From Chondrosia reniformis (taxonomy: Eukaryota; Porifera; Demospongiae; Chondrillida; Chondrillidae): a stretch of DNA of 64,000 bases. The notes under the pieces were generated by a model that was given only the letters and a program-made list of their open reading frames with translations, made no database searches and was not told where the DNA came from. Positions 23,451-37,700 of the stretch are shown piece by piece (the stretch's first letter is position 1; the number at the start of each line of letters is the position of its first letter). A program made the position numbers and the translations under genes. The stretch is from contig OX359190.1 of the NCBI GenBank assembly GCA_947172415.1, positions 9,548,001 through 9,612,000 of the forward strand. The letters run 5' to 3'.

Positions 23451-25975
23451 TATAACAACTATATAGTCAATTCTACTTCTAATTTCTAATATAGATGTCA
23501 ACCAAGTCTTTATATATTATATTTAAAGTGCATATGCAGTTGCTAAATAAATTATAGAAGCCTTATTTGAGATTAAATTTGAGCCATGTCAATATCAATC
23601 AGCACATTCCATGTACAATGTCAAGGGTTAAGGTCTCTTCTGTTACTCCCAGGAACCTTACTCTGTGTTTGTAAGGCTCCATGCTTGACATCCTACAAAA
23701 TAGGTCTATATGTGCAATATATTAACACGTGCTGTGGTATGGTTCCGGAGATGAAAGTAGCTACCCGCCGTTTCTAATTATGTTATACATTTAAATATAA
23801 TTAAGTGCAACCGAAGGCAATACACATCCACTAACACTACTATTTGTACTCAATTAATAATTTCTACCTCTTAATGCAGGTGTCTTCATTGATTAGTGAC
23901 AGTAAATTAGTTAAACAGCTGCATGTTCAAAATGTGTTTTCTCAGGGCACCTAGCAACAGAAACTATATGCATTTTATCTATTTAGACCATATTATATAT
24001 ATACATGAACCATACCATGCACACCACGTGTTAATACATTATCTGCCTGTAAATTCTAAATGTTGATGCTGCATACGTCATATATTCAAACAGCCACTGA
24101 AAAACTGGTATAAATGGTGATTTGAGGTAAGTGAGAACTGTATGAGTGACAAGATGAACAGGAATTAGGAAAGATCGATATTTATATATATTTTCCTCTC
24201 CCTGTAAGATATATACAGTACAATACAAAGTTACATATATACAGGAAATGTGAACGAAGTAATATTAAGACAATATATTAAAATATATTACATTTTAATA
24301 TAATATAATATAGTAAGACAATATATTAAAATTCAAATAAAAGAGCATTTTGGTATACTTAGTTGAGCGAGGTATTATATGTATATATTGTTTTGACTGT
24401 ACTATATATACAGTCATCATTATTATTATTTTTATTATTATAATTATTCATATTACTATATAATAATCTGGCAGAATCATTTATGGTTATTATCAATCAA
24501 TTAAGACACCCTATACAGTTTTTAATTATTGGAGAATTTACTCAATATATGAATGGTTTATGCGTTGTTATGTAATATTATGTATGTCCCGTCAACTGTT
24601 AAACAGTTTTGTAAGTGTTATATAGATTAGAAACCACATTTGTAATTCATAATTTTATTCCACTTTTTATATCTGTTTTGCCTGATTATTATATATACAA
24701 ATTACTTAGGTTCATGAGAATATATAGAAAGAATTACAGTATTACTGTATAAATTATACTATATAGTCATGATCACTGCTGCAAGCACTCTCACCAATGT
24801 CTTTAAATACAAATGTACATATAAGCTAGTTTAATAGTCTATATTGCTGATGAAGACCTCCGGGTTAAAACATCCAGAATTAGTAAATTCATGTTGCTGA
24901 CGCTCAATAAGATTTTATTCTCATAAGCTATAGTCTATAATGTAAAAATGTCATACAAACGCTCTACCTAATTAAACCTAGGCTTGGTAAAACATGAAAA
25001 GATATAATTTATAATTTATACATTTCTTTGTCTTGTATTATATATATATATAATTCATGTTTTGTCTGTATATATATGTTGTATACATCTTCGTCTTCAG
25101 TGTATACGTACGTATATACCCAGTATATATATGCTGTACTTCCACTCCACTCTCTTTGATTGATTTCTTGTAAATGAAAACCGTTGAGGTTTGATGAATG
25201 CTGACGTCATGTTTTGGTGGATAACTCAGTGGCCAATGTATTGAGGAATTAAGGTGTCTGATAATATCTGCTTTAGATAACATTTCAAGCATAAATAATT
25301 ATTTAGCATTACAAAGTGAACTAGCTTGTGTCATAAATGCCTTCATTGTTAGGGGTATAAGTGTTTTCAATGCTTCACCAGTCTTGTATACATTATAGCC
25401 ATGACAACACAGCTGAATTTCAGATGATATACTTGCAATGTAACCCAGCACTTAGTAGCTGAAGAAAAGATTTTGTAAATGATATACTAGATCCTTTTCT
25501 TCTCATTATTGCAGATGTATTCATATAGGATATATACATTACCTTAATTGAATTCTTACTCCTTTGTATGATTATTAGCTATTTATTTGTATTCAAGATC
25601 ATATATCCATTATGGTCAGAAGAAAGCAACCATATATAACTGTCAAATTTAAATTTTAAATTGGTCTAAACTTTCATTTTGTGTTAGTGGTTTGTAAGGT
25701 ATTGATTCCAAAGACACTTTCTCAGACAGTTGCGTGGCCATTTCCTTGCGATGTATAAGATTAAGACACATATCTATTTGACGTTGTAGCTTGCCCTTTG
25801 AAGTCTAAATTGATCAGATTAAACAATACTGTATATCATCCTTATATACATTATATACATTTTTCAGGGCACATATACTTAAGGAGAATTGTACACTATA
25901 TATGCATTAAAAAAGGAAAATGCATACATTATATGCATGACATCATTTTCTTATATGCTATACATCTAACAATAC

Positions 25976-26110
25976 TTAAGAGTAAAAGGCCCCTATAGGG
26001 GGAACTAAACCTATATAGTGAGAGCTTTGGATGAGGATATAAGAGGTTTCTCCTTTTACTAGACCAGACAACTGTTTCTGGGAATTCCACCCAGTATATA
26101 TATTCTGGGT
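25976..26110 (+). repeat. Dispersed repeat R1
   Basis: AGTAAAAGGCCCCTATAGGG, GAGAGCTTTGGATGAGGATA and CTGTTTCTGGGAATTCCACC, with some internal deletion. Just beyond, GGGTGGAATTCCCA is an inverted piece of the same end. Confidence 0.65.
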
Positions 26111-26224
26111 GGAATTCCCATATATATATATATATACAAACACATAGTATGAAAAATCATTGTTATTCACACCATGATAATAGTAAGCATCACGAAAATA
26201 GAAAAACACGAAAGAAGCGATTGT

Positions 26225-26292
26225 TGGGAATTCGAATTTAATTATGATAGTTGGTTATGATCACCAGTGCTCTACTGCTGAGATGTATTGAG
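26225..26292 (-). mobile_element. SINE-like tRNA head
   Basis: On the minus strand CAGCAGTAGAGCACTGGTGA precedes ATTCGAATTCCCAAC, an A-box/B-box pair close to the copy at 2650-2775 (shared CACTGGTG.TCATAACCA). Confidence 0.45.
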
Positions 26293-27711
26293 TAGAGTAT
26301 TGCCACAGCAATACTCTATTCAAGTATATATCTTCCTTTTATACTAACTACATGTACGTATAGGAGCAGATGTATATTATATACATAGCTGTACACGACA
26401 TATATATGTATTGCATACAAATTAAACACATCAGCATTACATACTGTAGATATACGTATATACGTACATACGTACATACGTACATATATATATGGAATAT
26501 TGTATGGAAGTACTTTAGGTATAAATATGTAATTGATATGCTATGTGGTCTGGTCACAATCTATAGGCTATTGCTCTATGCATAATTATGATGCACGCTC
26601 AAATGTCTAAATGTCAAACTTACTTGTAGTAAGTATATGATACCATCCGATACAGTATACAGTTACTATATTTAACATAATACTTAAACTTATCCTGGTA
26701 GAAGTCAAATGTTTAACTTGCACTGGGCTGTACACACCTGTATAATGTATATAACCGCAGGCTAAATAAGTATAAATAGTTCAACATTACTGGTTTGCAT
26801 TTGGTAGTCGACCTGTCCAGCCAGCTATAATTGCAAAGAGTACTATGTTCTGATTAGAAAGGCAGGCTACCAGCATTTCTTCTAGCAATTTATTAGTCAG
26901 ATTATATGAGACATGTTCAATTACTAGCAGTTCTATTGCATTCTAAGCAGTAAGTGTTATAATGTATTTGAACAAATGCAATATCATTTTCGCAAATTCT
27001 TCTTGAAAGATATAACTTCTGACAATTAGGGCTTTTTCTGATGTGCTAGACAAAATGGCACCTGTTCTCAACTTAACTACCTATTGAGACAATTTGATCC
27101 ATTTTTCACTTATTGTTGTCGAATTAATCCAGTTAGGAAATTATTTGCATGGCTGAATCACATGGGTATTGTATTTTCAGGGTTACAATTATATACTCTT
27201 ATGAAGAAGACAACTTAAAGTAATTGCAAATTGTCAAGAAATATATTACAACTTATTAAATCATAAAGAGAAGGGTGAGAACTTGAAGTAATAAACAAAT
27301 AAACGAGTAATCCATTCTTGTAAATGCATTATCTAATACCATGTAACTAGATTACATCTTAAGTGAGAATTTTGCATCGAATTAAATTGTTTATATATTT
27401 GGTTTGTATTAGATAATAAAGCTACTTACGTAAAATATAGACACTTATTCATTAGCCATTTATATATGTAACATTTGAATATATTGTATTACATATATAT
27501 AGTCAGATCTTCTTTAATATTGGTTATATACAGAATATAACCACTATATAACCACCAATAGAAGACACATATATAACTAGGGTGATGGAATCAACAGCAC
27601 TAGAGGTGCATGTACATACACATTGAAATAAAGTTTAGTTTATATACGTAGATACATATATATATAGTTTTAATTTAATTTCAGAGTGATGATCTCGGTT
27701 GGTTGTAATTC

Positions 27712-28190
27712 ATAACTCAGGGGTAACTCTCTTCCAACCAGCAACAAATGAAAATTCAACAATCTGATGTTTCGACCGCTTACTGTGGCCTTCTTCAGAG
27801 TACAAATAATCAATACTGAATGTCTGTGGCACATAATGAATACGTAATCAATGCTACACAATAGGTAGTGACATAAAAGATGTGTATGATGTCATCAGTT
27901 CTCCAGGAAGCAAGAAGAACTGCTAAACAAGTAACAGAGTTTGGAGATTGACGGGTGCTGGACTATCATTGTAAGAGGAGGACCCCATTGAGAACTGATG
28001 ACATCATACATATGTCACTACCTATTGTGTAGCATTGATTATGCATTCATTATGTGCCACAGACATTCACTGAATCAGTATTGATTATTTGTTCTCTGAA
28101 GAAGGCCACAGTAAGTGGTCGAAACGTCAGATGGTGAATTATTTGAATTTTCATTTGTCACTGGTTGGAAGAGAGTTACCCCTGAGTTAT
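27712..28190. mobile_element. Fold-back (MITE-like) element with about 195-bp arms
   Basis: ATAACTCAGGGGTAACTCTC at the left end and GAGAGTTACCCCTGAGTTAT at the right end start two arms that match over nearly 200 bp, down to GATGTCATCAGTTCTC / GAGAACTGATGACATC, leaving a loop of about 85 bp. A near-identical ATAGTTTTAATTTA lies just outside both ends (near 27665 and 28189) and may be the target duplication. No coding capacity. Confidence 0.85.
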
Positions 28191-30589
28191 AGTTTTAATT
28201 TATATAACTTTTTACCACTTTAATAATTATTGGAACATTTCTGAGCATATAATTTTCTAAATCAAAGCTACATATTTTTTAGATGCTTTACGAATGCCTA
28301 TAAAATGGAAGTAACTTGTAATTGAATATATATCCTCCAAATGTCCTCTACAATCATTTAAGGAAATACTGTGGTATCACTATCCATTCTCACCGTTCTC
28401 ATATTTAAGAGATTAATATGATACGTATGTACATATATAACCATATTAAGCAAGCATACAAACATATTATTTACTAATATATATAGACATGCATGGAATA
28501 GCCACACATAATAATGACCTTTAGCTAAATATATATATACACATATTTTCATATTGAAATGTTCAGAGGCTAATAGTTTAAACATGGAATATGAGCATGT
28601 ATATATTTAATGCAGTATGATTCCAATTGCATGTTGCAGACGTTTTTAAGACAATATACGTATATGGGGTATATATGTTCCAATGACCTCAATAGGTGTA
28701 TATAGGTGATATGAAAAACATTTATGTACTTATATATATATATACGTATATGCATGAATCATGAATTTCCTCTATATGTGAAATATATAGCCATATATAG
28801 ATGTATTGTATAAAGGGAGTATATTATATAGAAATATGTTACTAAAGTTCTTAAATTATTTAATAGAATCAGGAAAGTCTTCAGAATGACTTCAATAATC
28901 TGTCACAAATTTAATTGATCAATCACTCATATCCTTCTACCAAATACATGCCATATATATACATCCAAAGAGGCTGGTAGGAAATTCAAATATATGGCTT
29001 CCTGTAGATATAAGTTTTCTTCAAATTAGCCAACCTCTTCTTGTGTTTCTGTTAAGTGTTGGTAGATGCTCCTTCAGTTGACAATCTAGTTACTGTTTCC
29101 CGTTATATCACTTAAATTCTTCATACCAGGTGCACCTACTGTATGTATATACAATACAAGTATATATATAATTATATTATATTAATATACAGACCTAGAG
29201 CTGAGTAGAGTTCAACACGCATCTATATCTGTATAATTTAAATGCATGACCCATATATAAATCAAATATATATGGTACATATTTTTACCCATTTTAATTT
29301 ATCCATTATTAGATGTGTATATACGTAGCATGCTATTGTTCTTTGTACTAATTATATGTAACACATGTGTATATAAATTAATAACCCTGTTTCTATATAC
29401 AATATACACAATACCATATATAGAATACATGCAGTTCAGTCATTCTTTAATTGAGTAAAATTATTATCAATTGCAAGTTCACATCAAAGTATATATATAT
29501 ATATACCAAAATACTTATAGTACATCTTTGGGGAATAGATAAGGATGGCAATACTGAGTGATTGCTATACGTACGTACGTACATTAATAGCTAGATATAT
29601 ACAGTACTTATTTAATACATTTCACCTATGTTAAACATGCAATATAATATATTAAACATGCATTAGTATAGTACATGCAAATGACAGGTTTGTATATATA
29701 CGTATATGGTACTGTGGTAAATGTATTGTACACAAATGCATCTTCAAAGTTCTTGTGATAAATAATACTCGAGGTTACTTCATAATCTGTATTGAGGCTG
29801 GTGTAATTGATTATGTCAATATATAGTTGTATATATGTGAGCGTCGCACCAGTATATTTCATCCCTACAATTATATACTCCTACATGGTTAGTTTACTTC
29901 CGAGAGAGGGGGAGGAAAACAATTAATCCATCATGTAGTTGCTGATGTAAACCATCTGGGTTGTAGCGCTCTACCAAAAGCCCAATGTTAAAAAGTTGAA
30001 AAAATATGCATATATATACTTAGAACTCAACATGCAAACTATACAGGATATCTATATTCATTGTCACTTTAAAAGGTGTGTACCATACAGTATGTAGGGG
30101 TGGGCCCAATAAATATGTCTACTTTTATGACATTGTTAGTCAGTATATATGTGGCAGCTATATAGTGAAGCTACGTACATATACAATAATATATATAATC
30201 TACTGTATACAAGCATGGATGTGTTTGAAAATAAAACTAACATATGTATGATATTGTATGTAGTCATGATGTGTCAGTCTGCCTGGAGAGAGCAGCTGTA
30301 TAGACAATAATACAATGTATGATCATGCACGTGTTATTATTTATGTATATATATACGTATTCTTAATTATATGACATTGTATGGGTACATATTTAATATT
30401 GCCATCACCCAACCATCTAATTGCTATTGATTAGCACCAAAATATGGGTTAAGCTAACAGCTGTTTAGTGCATGAATTCGAATATGCATAGAAGACAGTC
30501 AATTTTAATAACAACGTTAACAATATTAATGTTAAATACTGTATACAAATCAGTTTATATATTATTTTACCATGTATGCTAAGTAGAGG

Positions 30590-30890
30590 GTGTGACCAGA
30601 ATGGGAAGAGTAGCAAATGAAGAAGGCTGGGGGTTGAAGCAGTTCTAGAAGTGGCGGATAGGAAGAAGAAGAGTGGAGGAAGAAGATTGAGGAAATGCTG
30701 CAGGAGAGGCTGATGAGAAGAGTGTTTGAGGAAGAGGTGTGTGGTAAACGACCAAGAGGACGGCCAAGGAGACACTTAATGATTTTTGCCTATATTATGC
30801 AGAACAGTCTGTATTCCTAGTAACTGATTATTTTTTACTATTGTACATAACAGCGACCTCCTACTGAGGAGAAGAGCTGCTTGATTGATT
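30590..30890 (+). mobile_element. LINE-like 3' remnant
   Basis: One frame reads ...VCGKRPRGRPRRHLM, resembling the basic GxRPRGRPRxRW segment at the C-terminus of many non-LTR reverse transcriptases. It is followed by a TGATTGATTTGA end. Surrounding frames are interrupted, so only a decayed end is left. Confidence 0.4.
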
Positions 30891-31159
30891 TGACCATGCA
30901 TGTTAAATCCTTAAGAAACATCTGTGTCTTATACACATATAATTACCAAATTTATTTCCTATAAATACTGTTAGCAGTTCTCAAAACAATATAAGTGTTA
31001 TGTAACTGTTACTTCGCTTGTAATCAAGAAATCACTGTTTACAGTTACTATGGTCTTATGTATGTGGGATCTTGTCATTTGAAACCACCAAGGGTGATCA
31101 TCTCATCCAGCAATAATATCCCTCAAATTGAAAGGTTGTGCACACAATTGCTAAACAAA

Positions 31160-31265
31160 CCATTTTTCTTACTTGCTACATCTATTTACTTTAGAGTAAA
31201 AGGCCCATAGGGAATTGAATGAGGATAAAAGAGGTTTTGCCTTCCTGGAACATCCTTTTACTCTT
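31160..31265 (+). repeat. Dispersed repeat R1, truncated
   Basis: ACCATTTTTCTTACTTGCTA, CTTTAGAGTAAAAGGCCCAT and GATGAGGATAAAAGAGGTTT in R1 order. Confidence 0.6.
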
Positions 31266-31787
31266 CCTCTTCTCCACTAAGTTGGTGGATGCATAGGACC
31301 TTAAGAGGAATATACTGTATATACGTACAACGGAACGTTAACCAGTCTAATCTGGTCATATAATTTGGCTGCTATAAGCAAGATTTAAAAGTACATAAAA
31401 TTATAATAATGTTATGTGAATTTTAGAATTTGCCCTGAAGTGGTTGTATACACTTTATAAATAAGTGATCATGATTGTATGTATATATATAGAGAGAGGT
31501 GGCTGTTCAAATAACGTAGGTTCCACTGCTATATTATATTGTCAACATGCAGGATTAGTGCCCATGTAAGCTAGTACGTATAATGTAAATTTTTACTGCA
31601 TGAGTTAATCTTATCATTCTTGTTATTACTTTCATCTACTCTGCCAGCAAATGATAAAGGATAAATAATAAACAATAAAGTACAGTTTCATACTACAAAA
31701 GAATTGAATGAATGCATTCATGTGAGATGAAATTATGTTTGTGAATAAATGGATGGTCAGACACTTTTCCTCTTCTTGAATCAACTC

Positions 31788-34700
31788 TTAAACTTCCGTG
31801 TCAGTTTGTAGGCTTAAAGTGCTCATTTGCTCAAGAATGAATGAGATTGTGTGTTTCCTAATTTGAGTAATGTGCTGTTGAAGAGCTTGGATTTGAGATT
31901 TCAATTCAATATTTTCTCTCTTCAAGTCTCCCACTTCCGCAGCAAGAAGATCCCGTGCCTATGATGTAAGTAAAAATAATAGGTTATGTTACAACACTAA
32001 CCCTCTTCCAATAACACTAAATATCAAGCAACGTGGCTCATAATGCGCTAGATCCCGTGCCTATGATGTAAGTAATAATAATAGGTTATGTTACAACACT
32101 AACCCTCTTCCAATAACACTAAATATCAAGCAACGTGGCTCATAATGCGCTAGATGTTTCATGAAAACAGTAAAGAGGAGCTCAGACTATTCATGTGTAT
32201 ATCTGTCCATTAAGAAGTCTACTTTTGAATTTTTCGTGAATCTAAATTTCCTTTTCCTCCCCTAATAGAGAATGTACTGTACTAATCTACAAGAGTGAAC
32301 TTGTTCAGTCAAGCAGGGTCTGTGAAATACGTACGTACAGTAGCACTCTAGTTAGTGCAAGTGTGTTAACGACTACAGTTTTGGTTTTATGGTAATAGTT
32401 AGTAGAAACCCTATTTAAACTTGTGCATTCTCCTGAACACGCTTTTAAATTTTGTACAAAGAGGCGAATTCAATAGACCCTTTTAAAGTCTACATACGCA
32501 ATGAGGCAACAGAAAATGAATGTCTTTCTAGCTAGGTACCTCTTCTGCTCTTGTTAATCTTTCACTGATGTTGTCAAACTGATCATCATCAGTATATACA
32601 GAAGCAGTATCCAGACTTGGGTTGGCTGTATTTCTTCTAATCTTGCGACCTAAACAGGTTACAAGTAATTTATACCAAATACATTATAGTTATAATTTCC
32701 AAATCATTTGGAGGTTCTGTGAATAAATTGTGATAATTACTCTATGTACTAACTTTTTCTGTTATTTCTTCCTTTTCTACAATCAACGACAACCCACTCC
32801 TTACATTCCTTATGACAGACAATCCCACAATCCTTGCATTTCACTCCCTGCTTCACCAACCCTGACAGCTACACACATATTGTTTACATACACATAAATA
32901 TCACGAGAGATAATAAAACCACAAGTAATCATTCTCAACATGATGCTGCATGGCAACGAAAGATAACAATGTTATCAAGATTTAATGTATAACTGGTCAC
33001 CAGTCTTGAACCACATGCAATCAGCCATTTTACATATATATCTGCCAACATTTGGTAAAAAAAACAGCTGCCCTATTCCAATCTAATTTAGTGAGCTGTC
33101 ATTGTTGTAGCAGGGATCAAATTTATATCCTATTAAAAGGTATATTAGGTGGTCATGGATTGGTGATTTAGAAGTAAGGAAACACTGCATGTCTTTGATG
33201 AGATCACCATTCCTCCACACTGTTCACAAGTTGCACGTGAAAGAAAGGTGTGTTCTGCAAAATTATGCTTGAAATACTCTCGGAGTTGCTGATTTGCACG
33301 CAAAAAGTACTGCAACATTTCATCTCGAGTGATCATTCCATCACTAATTGAATTGATTATTAGGTTAATTAATATAATATCAGATGTCATACACATACGT
33401 ATGTACATATGTATGTACGTATGTACAAACAATGTTGTATCAGTGTAAGTACGTAATGTTTAGCATGTGCACATAATAGAATTTTGTCAATAAAGGTAAT
33501 GTAACTAAAAGGCAGTTCAATATCAGATGCATTCCTTAAGCCTATGTTTGTATGCATAAGAATAATGTGAAATCTCAATTAATTCAGGGAATCAAAAATT
33601 ACATAAATATATATATACAGGGGGGAATCTTGTACTAATTTCTAACCAGAATGCTAAATATAGTGGCAAATAGCATTTGAATAAAGGCATATTTACAATC
33701 TCACATCTTTGAAAGATAGATACCCAGGAAATTAGTTAAAAAATTTAAAATTTTAATTCATCTTAAAGTGACTACTAATATCATATGTGACTATAGATTT
33801 GTACATATCTGCTATTCATAGAAATTTTATGTATAAAATTCTAAGGCACATTTTGTTTAGAAAAAGTGTCATCTCACGTACTGGTTTTCATCTAATTCCG
33901 AAAAGTTTTCAATGAAAGGAAAATTGCTTTGTAAAGCCTGAAATTCATTGATTGTCAGGGAGTCACCTGATTGGTCTTTTGAATACATTCGGAAGACAGC
34001 CTGTGGGAGATGGATGAAACAATAGGTGCAAAATGTAAAAATGCTGGTCAATTATACACAGATGATTGACAATTGAGGGGGCTCAATGGGAACCTTTTGT
34101 CTTGACAGGAACAAGAGAAATTAGCAATTTAAAGGTGGGTAACCCAGATGTTTAAGTCAGCAGCTGTACAAAGGTTGCCTAAGGTATTTCTGGTAAGTGA
34201 AAGTCTATGACATCAAGCAAAACTAATCAATTAACAATAACTTTTTAAGATAAAAACATCCAACTTAATCAGTATTATAAACCTTTTAAACCAATATCAT
34301 TAAATACCACAGTCTTGTCTGTCCCCCAAGGGCTAAGTGGGGAATTCAACTCTAATCAGGTCACTGAGCTGACTAGACTAGGTTTAGCTAAACAGCTAAC
34401 AATAGTACACACACAATATATTGTCACATTTGGTAGACAAGACACTGTCAGACACGCAGACAGTGCATAAACACAAATGTTCACTTTGGCCATAACAAAT
34501 AATATCTATTTATAGTAACCATTGTTACACTTTGCCTAGTAACACATGGCAAGATTCAAATGGAAGGGAACAAATTTATTTTAAAGGAACACAGTTAACT
34601 ATTATCTAAATGGCCATTATAAGATGTGGACATTTGTGAGTATCAACAACAAAACAACAAAACAACAAAACAACAAAACAAAAAAACAACAAAACAACAA

Positions 34701-37700
34701 CAAAACAACAAAACAACAAAACAACAGCTATTAAAAAATTAGGTAGTATATCCAAATGACATGTACCTACATACCTCAAGCATGGAATCTATAGTTAACA
34801 ACATTATATGTTAGATTTGTATAGTGTAATACAAAAGATTTTGATACAGACAAGAAACATTCCATTTAATGTACGTACGTCAACCATCTTTTCCACATTT
34901 CTTTGAATTGTTTCGGGATCAGCATTTGTAGATTGACCTTTCTTTGATGCCCAATCAGCAAAGGATAAGATATTACTAGATCCTCCTTCAACTTTCCAGT
35001 CCTTAGTGTCCTTGGTCGCCTCTTTGGACTCCAAACTCAAGGATATCTCCATAAGAGTGTCATCGGTCATTTGAATATGCACTACAGCAGCCTATATTAA
35101 TAGACATGCATACATATGTCAGTGTTATTAGTATAAATTAGAACCACTGCATTATTACAACATTTACAAGCAATAAATCAAATCACTACCTAGGACAAAG
35201 GCACATTTATATATAAAGACAATTACATATTTAACTTGATTGCAGGGTCAGATCTAAAGGGGGTATGATGCCAAGTTATAGAGAAATGTAACAGAAAGCA
35301 AAAGTTAGTGTTAATGTCCCCCTGAAAGAATAGAGCTGATAGAAAGTCAACTCAGAGGGGGTGCTTCAACACTCCTAAATCTGCTACTGTAGCATGTGAT
35401 TAGTAAAAAATGGTTGCTACAGAATGACAATTTAGTAATAAACAGACTCCAAGTGTTAGTGAAAGGATTCCATCTTGTTTCATCCTCTGAAAACATTATG
35501 GCAGAGAAAAATGGTTGGACTATAGCTAGATGGGGTCCTGAACGTACAATATGGGTCCTGAACGTACAATATGGGTCCTGAACGTACAATATGGGTCCTG
35601 ATCGTACAATATGGGTCCTGAAAGTACAATATGGGTCCTGAACGTACAATATGGGTCCTGAATGTACAATATGGGTCCTGAATGTACAATATGGGTCCTG
35701 AATGTACAATATGGGTCCTAGAAAACTATCAAGTGTCCTCTTGTGCAAGGTTGTCATGGTAACTTACTCTTAAGATTCTTGTGAAATCAATGTCAACTTT
35801 GGTTGATGGATACTTTTGCTTGGAATATTTTATGTAGGAGAAGATGTTTACGAGATTATCGTACTTGTCCATCCTCAGTTGACCAGCTCTGTCTGGATCC
35901 TTCACTAGATCTCCTCCGTTAGCATGGATGGCACAGAGGTCCTTTAGGACTATACCTTTAGGTATATAGACACATGAATTAGCTAACACACCATTTTTCT
36001 TACATGCTACGTACATCTACTAAACCTAATGAGAGCTTTGGATGAGGATACAAGAGTTTTCTCCTTCAACTTCTCTTCTCCACTGGGCCAGACAACTGTT
36101 GCTGGGAATTCCATCCTTCACCAATGACCCTGGGAATCTTTGTCTTTTTCTTGATCTTCTTGATCTTTTGTGAGTCCTTGGTGTGAGAATTTCATGACCA
36201 TATTAATCTAATCATGTGACTTTAGTTTTAAGTCACATGATAATCACATGATTCTCAGGCATTAGATAATTACAATAGGATCTTCAGAAGACCAACACAT
36301 TCTACACAAGACTTACATAAAACCGGAAGGAGAAATGTCTTATTTTCTTTTATTTTTGCAGTTTTTTGACGGTATTTGGCAAAGTTGCTTGACATGGAAA
36401 ACATATCAGTCAATGAGTCCAACTCCTACGTATATAAAAGAAATAATCTCCTAAAAATGGCAGCTGTAGTTCTGGCTGTTCATGAATGCACTAATGGATG
36501 GATGGATGGATGGATGAGTGGATGGATGAGTGGATGGATGGACGGACGGACGGATGGATGGGTGGATGGATGGATTGATGGATGAACGGACGGACGGCTG
36601 GATGGATGGATGGGTGGATGGATGAGTGGATGGATTTAGTTATAAGTCTTTATAGTGGAACAATATAACACTGCTGCTGTACGTTAGGTGGTGGCGCTCA
36701 TTGAGATGATTCTACCTCAATCTTTTGTTTTGCTATTTCTGACCATGTCACAGAGAGTCTTCTGATAGCTGTACTCTGAAGGCCGCCCACAACTGCTAAG
36801 GCAGTGTTCAAACTTCCCAGGTGAACTAGTTCACTAGCAGTTGTAATCAACTTGATGATGGTCTTTGCTCTTCTGGTTGCCGAGGCTTTCTGTCTCAGAA
36901 CGACGCTCTGAACCCAACGAGATAGCCCATTAAAGAAGTTGATCAAATCGGTGATGTGAGGGGTGTGGTCAGTAGGACCTACTGCCAGTGCATACAGGTG
37001 GAACTCCTGAAACTGGAACAGATTGAAAAATACTGAAGTCAGGGTTCATAAAATGGAAAACTGAAATAGCTAATAAAGACAATGAAACACAAACATGTAC
37101 ATACTACGTATATATACTTTCATACCAATAATAGTTTCAAAAACACAAATATTCTAAAAAATCCATTTATTATTACAGCTTGTATTACTACTGCGTTGAG
37201 TGAAAAAAGAAATAACATTAGTATATACACGATATACAGAGATAAGATCTAGGGGTTCAAAAGAAGAACTTCCAGTAAGGCACTAGGTCACTGATGAAGG
37301 GTGGAATTCCCAGAAACAGCTGTCTGACCCAGTGGAGAAGAAGATGAAAGAAGGTAGAAAAGACTCCTGTATCTTCATCCAAAGCTCTCTTCAGGTTTAG
37401 TTCCCCTATAGGCTTTTTACAGAATAGGCATAGCATGTAGGAAAATGGTATCTTAGATTACCCGTGGGATTATGGTCGCTTACTGGGATTCTCCTGAAGT
37501 ATTTTAAGTCAATTGCCAGTAAAGTGTCTGAGAGTTCTTCAGCTGTCATGTTGTCAAAAGCTATAGATTGCTTTCGCGACGGCTTATTCAGTGGGTGTGA
37601 TCCAGAAGGTGGGCCTGCAGGAGTTTGAGGCACTGAGGAGAACCACGGTAACTCGGGCCTGATAGAAATTTGAAAGATTATCAATCAAAAGAGCAAATAC

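Larger units (their letters stand above)
20020..31787. other. Gene-poor 11.8-kb stretch
   Basis: Very AT-rich, with long TATATA and ACGTACGT runs. Open frames here are short, low-complexity and lack splice support. The recognisable contents are a 25-bp minisatellite, two MITE-like fold-backs, SINE-like heads, R1 copies and a LINE-like 3' remnant, listed separately. Distal regulatory sequence for flanking genes could hide here, but no signal stands out. Confidence 0.6.

Noticed and set aside
23064-23489. 141-codon plus-strand frame
   Set aside because: It runs through a MITE and a SINE-like element, so it is chance translation.
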